The position numbers and the translations under genes are program-made. Source: Streptomyces sp. NBC_01304 (GTDB lineage Bacteria > Actinomycetota > Actinomycetes > Streptomycetales > Streptomycetaceae). Taken from it: 64,000 nucleotides of DNA. Positions 57,370-63,994 of this stretch are shown here, piece by piece. Below the pieces are notes generated by a model that saw only the letters and a list, made by a program, of their open reading frames with translations, searched no databases and was not told the origin of the DNA. Within the stretch, counting starts at the first letter, position 1. The number at the start of each line of letters is the position of its first letter. The stretch is from assembly GCF_035975855.1 (NCBI RefSeq), contig NZ_CP109056.1, forward strand, positions 173,825-237,824, read 5' to 3'.

Positions 57370-57636
57370 ATGCCCACGGAACACCACCCGCGCATCCTGC
57401 TTGTACGCGGCGGCACGAACTGGCAGCTCCAGACCGGCTTCACCAACCCGAACGGCCGCGGCTGCGCAGTCCACAACATCGCCACCCGCGCGGAGCATCC
57501 CGGCAGCGAGCCGCCGTACGAGGCGGCAGCGCGCACGCTGCGCCTCCACCACGGCGTCACGTCCGTCGAGTGGACGCCCGGCATGGCGGGAAGCCCGGAT
57601 CTCCCGGGGGTGTGGCACGCGACGCACCCGCAGTAG
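57370..57636 (+). CDS. Small hypothetical protein, 88 aa
   Basis: ATG 57370 behind AAAGAGG. MPTEHHPRILLVRGGTNWQL and AARTLRLHHGVTSVEWTPGM suggest a short alpha/beta fold. One cysteine, no membrane helix. Between the two larger genes of the operon. Function unknown. Confidence 0.55.
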   Translation: MPTEHHPRILLVRGGTNWQLQTGFTNPNGRGCAVHNIATRAEHPGSEPPYEAAARTLRLHHGVTSVEWTPGMAGSPDLPGVWHATHPQ

Positions 57637-57695
57637 CCGGCGGGCCCCGAACACCTCCCGAGCCTGCGTTCGCTCCTGCCCAGGAAGGCACTTCA

Positions 57696-58331
57696 TTGAG
57701 CGACCCGACGTTCCCCACCCCGGAAGAGGCCGGCTGGACCCGGCCGGCCACGATCGGGCGGGACCGGTTCCAGGTCGGCGACCTCGTCGCCCTCGACGGC
57801 CGCCCCGGGGACTGGGAACTGATGGCGTACACACCGAAGCCCGGCCGTTGGCAGGTCGAGCCCGCGCAGTCCGGAGAGCGGGACCGCGACGAGGTCCACA
57901 TGTCGGAGCTGCGCCGGCTCGCGGACGCGCCGCAGGTGCGCCGCGGGGACCTGGTGCTGCAGAACTACCCGGAACAGCAGTGGGCCGGTGAGGTCGGCGC
58001 GGTCTACCGGCTCGGCCGGTGGGTGGCGGAGACGACTCGGCAGACGCCCGGAGGGCGGAGCTGGGTCAGCCTCGAAGACGTCGAGCGGCTGGTCGTCGTC
58101 ACGCGGGAGCAGATGAAGGCGGCCATGTGTGTGGAGGTCCAGGAGGGCGTCCACCGTGGTCACATCGTCCAGGCCGTAGTGAGCCGTCACGCGGGCAAGT
58201 TCCGCGTGAGGTGCGAGTGTGACCCCGGCCTGGACATCTGCCGCACCGGGCGTCAGACCGAGTGGTGCGGCAACCTGGCGTCCGCCCTCGAGCTCTGGGA
58301 ATGGCACACCTCGAACAAGAGCGACGCGTAA
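57696..58331 (+). CDS. Hypothetical protein, 211 aa
   Basis: TTG 57696 (LSDPTFPTPEEAGWTRPATI) behind AGGAAGG. Three repeated GDLVxL-type strands (FQVGDLVALDGRPGDWELMA, QVRRGDLVLQNYPEQQWAGE) hint at two beta-barrel (SH3- or PIWI-like) units. A Cys-containing end (KFRVRCECDPGLDICRTGRQ) may bind metal. Its TAA stop is part of the regulon promoter box that heads the tRNA cluster. Confidence 0.6.
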   Translation: MSDPTFPTPEEAGWTRPATIGRDRFQVGDLVALDGRPGDWELMAYTPKPGRWQVEPAQSGERDRDEVHMSELRRLADAPQVRRGDLVLQNYPEQQWAGEVGAVYRLGRWVAETTRQTPGGRSWVSLEDVERLVVVTREQMKAAMCVEVQEGVHRGHIVQAVVSRHAGKFRVRCECDPGLDICRTGRQTEWCGNLASALELWEWHTSNKSDA

Positions 58332-58370
58332 AACTTGCCGTATAACGATGGCTCGGGTATAGTTTTACTC
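58323..58370 (+). promoter_or_regulatory. Regulon promoter, copy 14 (tRNA cluster)
   Basis: GACGCGTAAAACTTGCC box, -35 TTGCCG (58335-58340), 17 bp, -10 TATAGT (58358-58363). The -10 is stronger than in other copies and TTAGTGA is absent, as might suit stable-RNA transcription. Confidence 0.7.
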
Positions 58371-58437
58371 ATCGGGAAGGGCGGCCGCTCCTCCCGTGAA
58401 GTCAGCGATACGGATCGGCCGGTCCGTGGAACTGGCA

Positions 58438-58510
58438 AGACGCGTAGCTCAGTTGGAAGAGCGCCCTCTAAGCCAGGGGGAGGCCAGGGGTTCGGCTCCC
58501 CTCGTGTCGC
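58438..58510 (+). tRNA. tRNA-like gene, anticodon uncertain (AAG reading)
   Basis: D-arm TAGCTCAGTTGGAAGAGC, T-arm AGGGG-TTCGGCT-CCCCT and six of seven acceptor pairs fit. The anticodon stem is imperfect: four pairs around loop CTAAGCC give anticodon AAG (Leu), unusual in Streptomyces, and the short variable arm does not fit tRNA-Leu. Either degenerate or specialised. Confidence 0.55.
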
Positions 58511-58632
58511 GAAGTGTCGGTGTGTGCGCCTCCAGAGGCACAGCCCCGTTGAGCGGGCACACACCGGCACATTGAACGGACTCGCAATGGGTGATCGCCA
58601 GGGTGAGTTGAAGGGGAGGCGACGGTTTCCCT

Positions 58633-58695
58633 GGGACGTGGTGTATGGCTGCACCCCCCTCTGGGGGAGGAGCGGGTTCGAATCCCGTCCGTCCA
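58633..58695 (+). tRNA. tRNA-like remnant with T-arm, low confidence
   Basis: GTGGTGTATGGCTGCAC resembles a D-arm and GCGGGTTCGAATCCCGT is a clear T-arm with a partly matching acceptor (five pairs). The part between them (CCCCCCTCTGGGGG) is too short for a normal anticodon arm; total ~63 nt. Possibly truncated or a short tRNA-like RNA. Confidence 0.3.
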
Positions 58696-58875
58696 CGCTG
58701 CTGTGCGGCTCGACTTCTCCCCCCGGGGAGGGTCGCACGGCGCAGCACGGCCAGCTAATCCGGTCACACCCTCTGACAGGCCGCTGAGGCCCCGAATGCC
58801 GCCCTTTCAGGGCGAGCCACCGGGGCAGGCCCGTTATGGCTCCGGATCGGGATCTCCCGCAGGCAGGTTGGCCCT

Positions 58876-58901
58876 CTGCCCCTGGTTCAGCCCAGGGGCA
58901 G
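58876..58901. terminator. Hairpin CTGCCCCTGG/CCAGGGGCAG
   Basis: Ten base-pair perfect stem with a six-base loop between the tRNA-like genes and the tRNA-Trp. The stretch 58700-59040 otherwise holds no gene. Confidence 0.5.
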
Positions 58902-59044
58902 GGAACCAGCGCGGCCCGGTCGCCCGGATCCACCCCTCCGGGCGGCCGGTGCCCGCCGGCAGTAGTCCCTCCGGCGCGAGACAAGCGACCCGCACGGCCT
59001 CGCGGCCGCGCACCGACTCGCTTCCACCGCGGCGGAGGGCGCGA

Positions 59045-59117
59045 AGGGGTGTAGCTCAGCGGCTAGAGCGCCGGTCTCCAAAGCCGGGCGCCGCAGGTTC
59101 GACTCCTGCCACCTCTG
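59045..59117 (+). tRNA. tRNA-Trp (CCA)
   Basis: 73 nt. All seven acceptor pairs, D-arm GCTCAGCGGCTAGAGC, anticodon stem CCGGT/GCCGG with loop CTCCAAA (anticodon CCA), and T-arm GCAGG-TTCGACT-CCTGC. CCA end not encoded. Reads UGG. Confidence 0.9.
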
Positions 59118-59122
59118 CACAG

Positions 59123-59194
59123 GCTCCTGTCGTTCAGCGGATAGGACACCGGGCTACGAACCCGGAAATCGAGGTTCGAATCCTCGTAGGAGCA
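59123..59194 (+). tRNA. tRNA-Arg (ACG)
   Basis: 72 nt. Acceptor GCTCCTG/TAGGAGC, D-arm GTTCAGCGGATAGGAC, anticodon stem CCGGG/CCCGG with loop CTACGAA (anticodon ACG, read as inosine for CGN), T-arm CGAGG-TTCGAAT-CCTCG. Starts 6 bp after tRNA-Trp, so co-transcribed. Confidence 0.9.
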
Positions 59195-59429
59195 CCGGGC
59201 CGGAATGTACGCCGCCACCGTGGCGAACATCACCGGGCCCGACCAGGCCGAGCCGGGCGGCGACCACGCGACAGTGGCCGAAGCGCCAGGTCCCGGACGG
59301 CCAGGCGGCAAGGCGCAGGCCATGAGCCGATGACCCAGCTCAGCCGGCGCCGCAACCGCCCGCTGTCGCGCCGTGCTGGTGCCCAGTGGTGATGGCCCCC
59401 GACGCGGGGCGCGCGATCGCCGAACACCC

Positions 59430-59466
59430 GTAGCGCCCTGAGGCATTTACCGCCTCAGGGCGCTAC
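59430..59466. terminator. Hairpin GTAGCGCCCTGAGGC/GCCTCAGGGCGCTAC
   Basis: Fifteen base-pair perfect stem, seven-base loop, about 235 bp after the last tRNA; likely end of the tRNA operon. Confidence 0.75.
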
Positions 59467-59498
59467 GTGCTGCCCCGGCCGGCCCGGCCTCGCCCGAT

Positions 59499-59641
59499 GT
59501 GGTGTCCCCTCGCTCGCCCCTGCTCCGACGTGTCACGCCGCGCGTCACGCCGACTGTCACGTCCGCCCGGTATCCGCCTCTGACCTCGGCGAACGCTCTT
59601 CACCGGCATTCCCCGGATCGGGGCGTGACGCCGTGACACCG
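59499..59641 (+). repeat. 12-bp iteron element E4
   Basis: GTGGTGTCCCC, three YGTCACRC 12-mers, CTGACCTCGGCGAACGC and closing GTGACGCCGTGACACCG. Lies 215 bp upstream of regulon promoter 15. Confidence 0.65.
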
Positions 59642-59713
59642 GCTCCTGGGCAGGCCGCCCCGGCGGCAGCCAGCATCTCGACGACAAGCGCAGGCGGAAC
59701 ACAATCGAGAACT

Positions 59714-59761
59714 GACGCGTAAACCTTGACCGAAACTCTCTGGATGGGTAAATTAGTGAAT
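59714..59761 (+). promoter_or_regulatory. Regulon promoter, copy 15
   Basis: GACGCGTAAACCTTGAC box, -35 TTGACC (59726-59731), 17 bp, -10 TAAATT (59749-59754) followed by AGTGAATG. Confidence 0.8.
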
Positions 59762-59811
59762 GAGGGGGCGAGAGGCGGACCCCCACCCCCCTTCTGCGAG
59801 CGGAGCCAACC

Positions 59812-60129
59812 GTGCCCAACACCCAGGACTTCGACTGCAACTGCTTCCCCCACGAGCACCTCCCGTGCGGACACTGCGAATGGCAGCAGTGCGTCACTTG
59901 CCGCGAGGCGTGCCCCTGCGTCTGTGTCTGCACCAAGACGAAGCCCGCCGAGCCCGCCAAGGCGGCGCCTGCCGACACGGTCACGGTCGAGATCGCCCGG
60001 AAGGACCTCACGGCCCTCCTCGACGAGGTCGGGAGCGTCCTGAGCTGGGAGGCCCCCGACGGCGCTTACAAGGCGCTGCAGGCCCTGCGGGTCGCGGTGC
60101 ACGGTGAGGGCGAGCGGAAGGCCGCGTGA
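59812..60129 (+). CDS. Cysteine-rich protein, 105 aa
   Basis: GTG 59812 behind GGAGCC. The first ~40 residues hold nine cysteines (DFDCNCFPHEHLPCGHCEWQ, CVTCREACPCVCVC), a dense metal-binding knuckle, followed by an acidic helical tail (DLTALLDEVGSVLSWEAPDG). First gene after regulon promoter 15. Similar in style to the cysteine-rich mini-protein at 45465. Function unknown. Confidence 0.65.
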   Translation: MPNTQDFDCNCFPHEHLPCGHCEWQQCVTCREACPCVCVCTKTKPAEPAKAAPADTVTVEIARKDLTALLDEVGSVLSWEAPDGAYKALQALRVAVHGEGERKAA

Positions 60130-60143
60130 GCCCGCTGGGTGCC

Positions 60144-60169
60144 GCTGTCCTGGCCCAGGCCAGGACAGC
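60144..60169. terminator. Hairpin GCTGTCCTGGCC/GGCCAGGACAGC
   Basis: Nearly continuous palindrome 15 bp after the cysteine-rich gene. Confidence 0.7.
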
Positions 60170-60255
60170 CGGGCCCGGCCGTCACCAGCGATTCAGGTAA
60201 CGTCCAACCGCCACAGCGGCCCCGTGGGCCACGGCATGAACTGACAGGGGGAGCA

Positions 60256-60798
60256 ATGGAGATCGCCGAACAGCCGCCGCAAGCAACTACGTCACGGGAG
60301 CAGCCCGAGGCAGACGGGGGTATCTGGAAGTCGAGCCTCACTGCCGCCGCCGTTCTTCCCGCGACAGCCTGTGCACTCCTGTCCACGGGCTTCGTTGGCG
60401 CCGGCCTGCGTTCAGTGGCCGACCTCGGCCCCGACAGCGGCCCCCTGCTCGTGGTGGCGTTGATGTTCGCGGTCCTCACGGCCGTATGGGCCCACCGCCT
60501 GGTGATGAAGGTCCGCCGAGTCAGCCGGCGGCTCGTCGTCACCGCCCGCGCAGTGGAGTACGCAACCGAAGACGCCGATGCCCGCGCCCTGCGGAAAGCA
60601 GTCGACGACTTCGCCGACTGCCTGGCCGGCGCCCGCGTCTTCGTCGGGCGGATCTTCCCGCGCCGACACACGCGCTGGCTCGTCGAGCAGATGCAGCGGG
60701 AGACCAGCGAAGGCCGGGCGACTTTGAGCCCGACGTCCGTCAGCCAGGTGCGCCAGGTCCGCGCGGCCGCGTCCCGCTGGCAGGACCCTGTCGCCTGA
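60256..60798 (+). CDS. Membrane protein, 180 aa
   Basis: ATG 60256 behind GGGGGAG. A short polar N-terminus, two hydrophobic segments (LTAAAVLPATACALLSTGFV and LLVVALMFAVLTAVWAHRLV), then a long basic helical cytoplasmic part (VRRVSRRLVVTARAVEYATE, DFADCLAGARVFVGRIFPRR, LVEQMQRETSEGRATLSPTS). No family recognised. Confidence 0.6.
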   Translation: MEIAEQPPQATTSREQPEADGGIWKSSLTAAAVLPATACALLSTGFVGAGLRSVADLGPDSGPLLVVALMFAVLTAVWAHRLVMKVRRVSRRLVVTARAVEYATEDADARALRKAVDDFADCLAGARVFVGRIFPRRHTRWLVEQMQRETSEGRATLSPTSVSQVRQVRAAASRWQDPVA

Positions 60799-60872
60799 CC
60801 GCACCCCTGGAGGCCTTCCCGCCTTCGGAGTCAGGCCGGGTCCCGGTGTGGCACCGGCCCCGGCACGAGCGG

Positions 60873-61020
60873 TCAGTCGCTCTCCGGGCGGCGGCGAACG
60901 TCGGCCGCCTTCCGTTCCGCCAAGGCCGCGATGATCTGCGGGTGTTCGGCGTCGAAGGCCGCGAGAGCACCGGCCCTACGGCCCGTTCATAGTCCGCGGC
61001 GTACTGGTGCGTTTCGATGA
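60873..61020 (-). pseudogene. Probable frameshifted remnant of a small gene
   Basis: Reading leftwards, IETHQYAADYERAVG lies in one frame and ALAAFDAEHPQIIAALAERK with stop TGA (60873-60875) in the next. Joined by one base change they would make a single helical protein. No start codon or ribosome site is clear. The remaining 61020-61270 interval carries element E5. Confidence 0.3.
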
Positions 61021-61024
61021 TGTG

Positions 61025-61179
61025 GTGGTGTCCCCCTCCTCAAGCCCGGGCCGGCCTGTCACACCGGGTGTCACACCGGCCGTCACACAACCTGTCACGC
61101 ACCCTCAGAAATAGCCTCTGACCTGCGGGAAACGCCCTCATCCGGCTTCTGCGTGCCTGCGCGTGACAGCGTGACACCG
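61025..61179 (+). repeat. 12-bp iteron element E5
   Basis: GTGGTGTCCCC, four tandem YGTCACRC 12-mers in exact register, CTGACCTGCGGGAAACGC and closing GTGACAGCGTGACACCG. Lies 241 bp upstream of regulon promoter 16. Confidence 0.7.
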
Positions 61180-61265
61180 GCAACCCGCACGGATGCCCGG
61201 GGCAGCCGTTGCCCGTGAGCGCGGCCCTCTGCTGGTGATGCCAGCCAGTGACACCCTCAAGAGAA

Positions 61266-61313
61266 GACGCGTAAAACTTGACGAGAAGATCTAGAGCGGG
61301 TAAATTAGTGAAT
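61266..61313 (+). promoter_or_regulatory. Regulon promoter, copy 16
   Basis: GACGCGTAAAACTTGAC box, -35 TTGACG (61278-61283), 17 bp, -10 TAAATT (61301-61306) followed by AGTGAATA. Confidence 0.8.
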
Positions 61314-61356
61314 AACGGAGCGGGAGACGACCCGCACACATGGAGGGGAGAGGCCA

Positions 61357-62157
61357 ATGGCGAACTTGATTGAGGACGTACACGTTGCAGGCCCTCAGGT
61401 AGATGCCGAACTTCGAGGCCCGAAGGAACTCCTGCGCGACGCCCTCGCCGTCACGGCCGAGCAGCTCACCGCGATGACCCCGCCGGACATCGACACCCTC
61501 CTGGCCGCCCTGGAGCTGTACATGGCCACCCACGACACCGCAGCAGAGCGAGCCATCGACTCGCTCCACCGGGCCCTGGGAGAGCGGAAGCAGGCCACCA
61601 GCTGGAACCCGTGGCCCACCAGCGACGAGGAGGCCGAGCAGAAGGCCCGGACTCTGTACGAGGCGAACACCCTGCGCTCCTGGGATCAGAAGACCCTGAG
61701 CGCCACCCTGGACCGCCTGGACGGCGCCCGCCGGAAGCTGGCCGCCAGCAAGGCCCCGATGGCGCGCATCAACTCGGAGTTCGTACGACGCGGTGAGTGG
61801 AGCCGGTTCCTGATCGTCGTCGCCAACGGTGGGCACATCCACTCGTCTCGGGGATGCCAGAGCATCCGGCCGACGACACAGACGGCATGGATCCCGGACA
61901 TGTCCGGCCGGACCGAGGCCGACTGCGTTGCCGAGCACGGCCCTCACCTCTGCACCATCTGCTACCCGAGCGCGCCCCTGGAGTGGACCGTCGGCGAGCC
62001 CAAGCCCGAGGGATGCCCCGGCACCGACGAGAAGCCAGAGGGCAAGATCCGCCGCACCTACAGCGGCAACTGGGCCGCCTGCCCCTCCTGCGGAGACACC
62101 CGAAAGCTCAAGACCAATGGCCGTCTTCCCCGGCACCAGCCGGCCAAGAAGGACTAG
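61357..62157 (+). CDS. Hypothetical protein with zinc ribbon, 266 aa
   Basis: ATG 61357 behind GGGGAGAGG. Helical N-terminal half (ELLRDALAVTAEQLTAMTPP, IDSLHRALGERKQATSWNPW, SATLDRLDGARRKLAASKAP). Then FLIVVANGGHIHSSRGCQSI, CVAEHGPHLCTICYPSAP (Cys/His cluster) and a final ribbon AACPSCGDTRKLKTNGRLPR. Probably two metal sites and nucleic-acid contact. First gene of the last rightward operon, followed by two more zinc proteins. Confidence 0.65.
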   Translation: MANLIEDVHVAGPQVDAELRGPKELLRDALAVTAEQLTAMTPPDIDTLLAALELYMATHDTAAERAIDSLHRALGERKQATSWNPWPTSDEEAEQKARTLYEANTLRSWDQKTLSATLDRLDGARRKLAASKAPMARINSEFVRRGEWSRFLIVVANGGHIHSSRGCQSIRPTTQTAWIPDMSGRTEADCVAEHGPHLCTICYPSAPLEWTVGEPKPEGCPGTDEKPEGKIRRTYSGNWAACPSCGDTRKLKTNGRLPRHQPAKKD

Positions 62158-62211
62158 CCACCCCGGTGCCCGCCCGGACATCGGGCGGGCACCGCCGATT
62201 CAGGAGAGCTG

Positions 62212-62355
62212 ATGAACATCTGGAAGTGCTCCGACTGCGAGACCAACAACGCGCGGCGCCGACCCAAGTGTCAGGTGTGCGACAGGCCCCGCCCCGCCTC
62301 CCGAGTGAGCGGCCTGCGTGTCTCCCGCGTCCACATCAACCTGCGGCGGCCGTGA
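62212..62355 (+). CDS. RanBP2-type zinc-finger mini-protein, 47 aa
   Basis: ATG 62212 (MNIWKCSDCETNNARRRPKC...) behind GGAGAGC. The finger fits W-x-C-x2-C-x3-N-x6-C-x2-C closely: W4, CSDC, the Asn of TNNA, then CQVC. RanBP2 fingers bind single-stranded RNA or ubiquitin; an RNA role would fit the neighbourhood. A basic tail follows (SRVSGLRVSRVHINLRRP). Too short for most gene finders. Confidence 0.65.
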   Translation: MNIWKCSDCETNNARRRPKCQVCDRPRPASRVSGLRVSRVHINLRRP

Positions 62356-62438
62356 ATTCGAGCGTTTCAGGCATCCCGAGCATTCACGGCGTAGATCAAG
62401 GCCCGATCCCGGTCCTCCAGACAGAAGGAGCAACACAG

Positions 62439-62684
62439 ATGGCCCTCAACCCTGGACCTGGACACCGCCGGATACCCTGCCCGCTTTGCGCCAACGGCAT
62501 CATCAGGATGGCCTCGGGCGGCGGAACCCTCCAGTGCTCGAACCTGAAGTGGAAGCACAGCGGCTTCAGCGGTGGCCATTGCACCTTCACCACCCGCGAC
62601 CGCAACTCGATCCCCCTGAAGCCAGGAGAGCGTCTGGTGATCCGGGACTTCTCACCGTTTGCCTTCGCCAGGCCAGCGGATTAG
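62439..62684 (+). CDS. Zinc-ribbon-like small protein, 81 aa
   Basis: ATG 62439 behind AAGGAG. Cysteines IPCPLCANGIIRMASGGGTL, LQCSNLKWKHSGFSGGHCTF can form one C4 site with a beta-hairpin between, then a basic/aromatic end (LVIRDFSPFAFARPAD). Third gene of the last operon. Function unknown. Confidence 0.6.
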   Translation: MALNPGPGHRRIPCPLCANGIIRMASGGGTLQCSNLKWKHSGFSGGHCTFTTRDRNSIPLKPGERLVIRDFSPFAFARPAD

Positions 62685-62786
62685 ACGGCGAACCCCGAGG
62701 ACCTCGCCGCTCTGTTGGCGGTGCCTCGCTCACCACCTGCCCGAACAACGCCTGAGCCGAGACCGACGCCAAGGAGCGCGCACCGC

Positions 62787-63440
62787 ATGAGTCTTGAAAC
62801 CCTGCCGCTGAAGTCCAACGGCCACCTGATCTCACCCCTGGACGAGGTGCGGGTCTACCGTCCGGGAGGGGACGAGGAGCCCGTTGTCTTCGACATCACC
62901 AACAGCTGCGACATGTGCGGGGAGTGGCTGCCAGAGATACGGGTTACCGCGGATGCCGTCGAGCTCGTGAACCCCTGCCCGTACGCGGCAGGAGTGACCA
63001 CCGAGATCACCCTCAGCGTGCCGTCGGGAAAGCTCGTCGTCGCGGACGACCTGAGCCCGATCTACGACTGGCGCGACAAGGTCACGACCAGCTATGGATC
63101 GGCCCGCGAACAGGAACAGGCAGTCGCCATCATGGCGGCCGCCGGCTGCGCCTTCGGCCCGGTGGGCAACAGCTGCCCGGGGCTGTACCGAACAGGCCCG
63201 GACGAGTACGTCATCGCGAGCGGATTCACGGGAGGCCAGAAGCTGGCGGTGATCGGCACCGATATCTGGACGTACTCGATCGCTGACTTCGAGGACTGGA
63301 AGGCCCGAGGGGGCGACGCTGAAGAAGACGTCGTGGATGTACGGCCGGGCACGTACCGCTTCGTCCACCACTTCATGGAGCGCCAGTTCGACGGCCTCGC
63401 GGACACCGCCGTCTTTGCCCACATCGAGCGCCTTGCCTGA
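62787..63440 (+). CDS. Hypothetical protein, 217 aa
   Basis: ATG 62787 with AAGGAG slightly far upstream. An N-terminal CDMCGEW...NPC cysteine group (CDMCGEWLPEIRVTADAVEL) precedes an alpha/beta domain (AGVTTEITLSVPSGKLVVAD, YVIASGFTGGQKLAVIGTDI) and an acidic C-terminus (RPGTYRFVHHFMERQFDGLA). Last gene before the hairpin-rich end. The 210 bp between it and the first hairpin hold no gene. Confidence 0.6.
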   Translation: MSLETLPLKSNGHLISPLDEVRVYRPGGDEEPVVFDITNSCDMCGEWLPEIRVTADAVELVNPCPYAAGVTTEITLSVPSGKLVVADDLSPIYDWRDKVTTSYGSAREQEQAVAIMAAAGCAFGPVGNSCPGLYRTGPDEYVIASGFTGGQKLAVIGTDIWTYSIADFEDWKARGGDAEEDVVDVRPGTYRFVHHFMERQFDGLADTAVFAHIERLA

Positions 63441-63649
63441 CAGCCCGGGTGCGGCTGACCGCGCGCTGCCACGGTGTGACACCGGGGGCGAGCCCCAGCG
63501 GCGCCCACTGTGTGAACGAGGCGCCGTGTCCCCGGGTTACTGATTGCCGAACCGGCCGGCCTCATCGGGGCCGACCCTCCGTGTGGAGCACGGTACACCC
63601 CTCGATCTTGCTGCTGGTTCGAAGTCTCGTTCTTCACCGGTGTGTTGTA

Positions 63650-63994
63650 GAGCGCGGAGCGCTCCCTACAAGATCACCGATCACCTCCAACCCACATCAC
63701 ATACAGTAACCGGAGCGCGGAGCGCTCCGGCCCCCACCAAACCGGTTCGAGATGCGAAGCATCACGAACCAACGCCCAACTCCAGTGCGAAGCACAGGAG
63801 TTCACCCACCCACCAACCCAAGGGGCGCGGAGCGCCCCAACACCCCCCACCAGCACGGGCAACGCCCGTGCACCCCGGCCGCCGGCCGGGGCCAGCACGC
63901 CGGAGGCGTGCCAACTCCCGTGCGAAGCACGGGAGTTCACCGTACACACCCGCGAAGCGCCGCAGGCGCGAGCCCCCTGGCCGAAGGCCAGGGG
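63650..63994. repeat. Telomere-like array of short palindromes with three-base loops
   Basis: Hairpins at 63650-63664, 63710-63730, 63751-63763, 63780-63800, 63822-63838, 63853-63871, 63873-63891, 63895-63911, 63913-63937, 63957-63969 and 63974-63994. Most close on GGA, GAA or GCA between C and G (for example CCGGAGCGC-GGA-GCGCTCCGG), the sheared GNA triloops known from Streptomyces telomere 3' overhangs; two have AAC or GCC. They are packed with hardly any sequence between them. Most likely the end of a linear replicon. Confidence 0.65.

Noticed and set aside
58776..58860. A further tRNA-Glu (loop CTTTCAG)
   Set aside because: An anticodon-like hairpin is present but no T-arm or acceptor pairing follows.
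59463..60102. Leftward open frames over element E4
   Set aside because: They are antisense to the cysteine-rich gene and run through the iterons and the promoter box.
41551..61179. The E elements as CRISPR arrays
   Set aside because: Repeat unit is 12 bp with no unique spacers and no cas genes are present.
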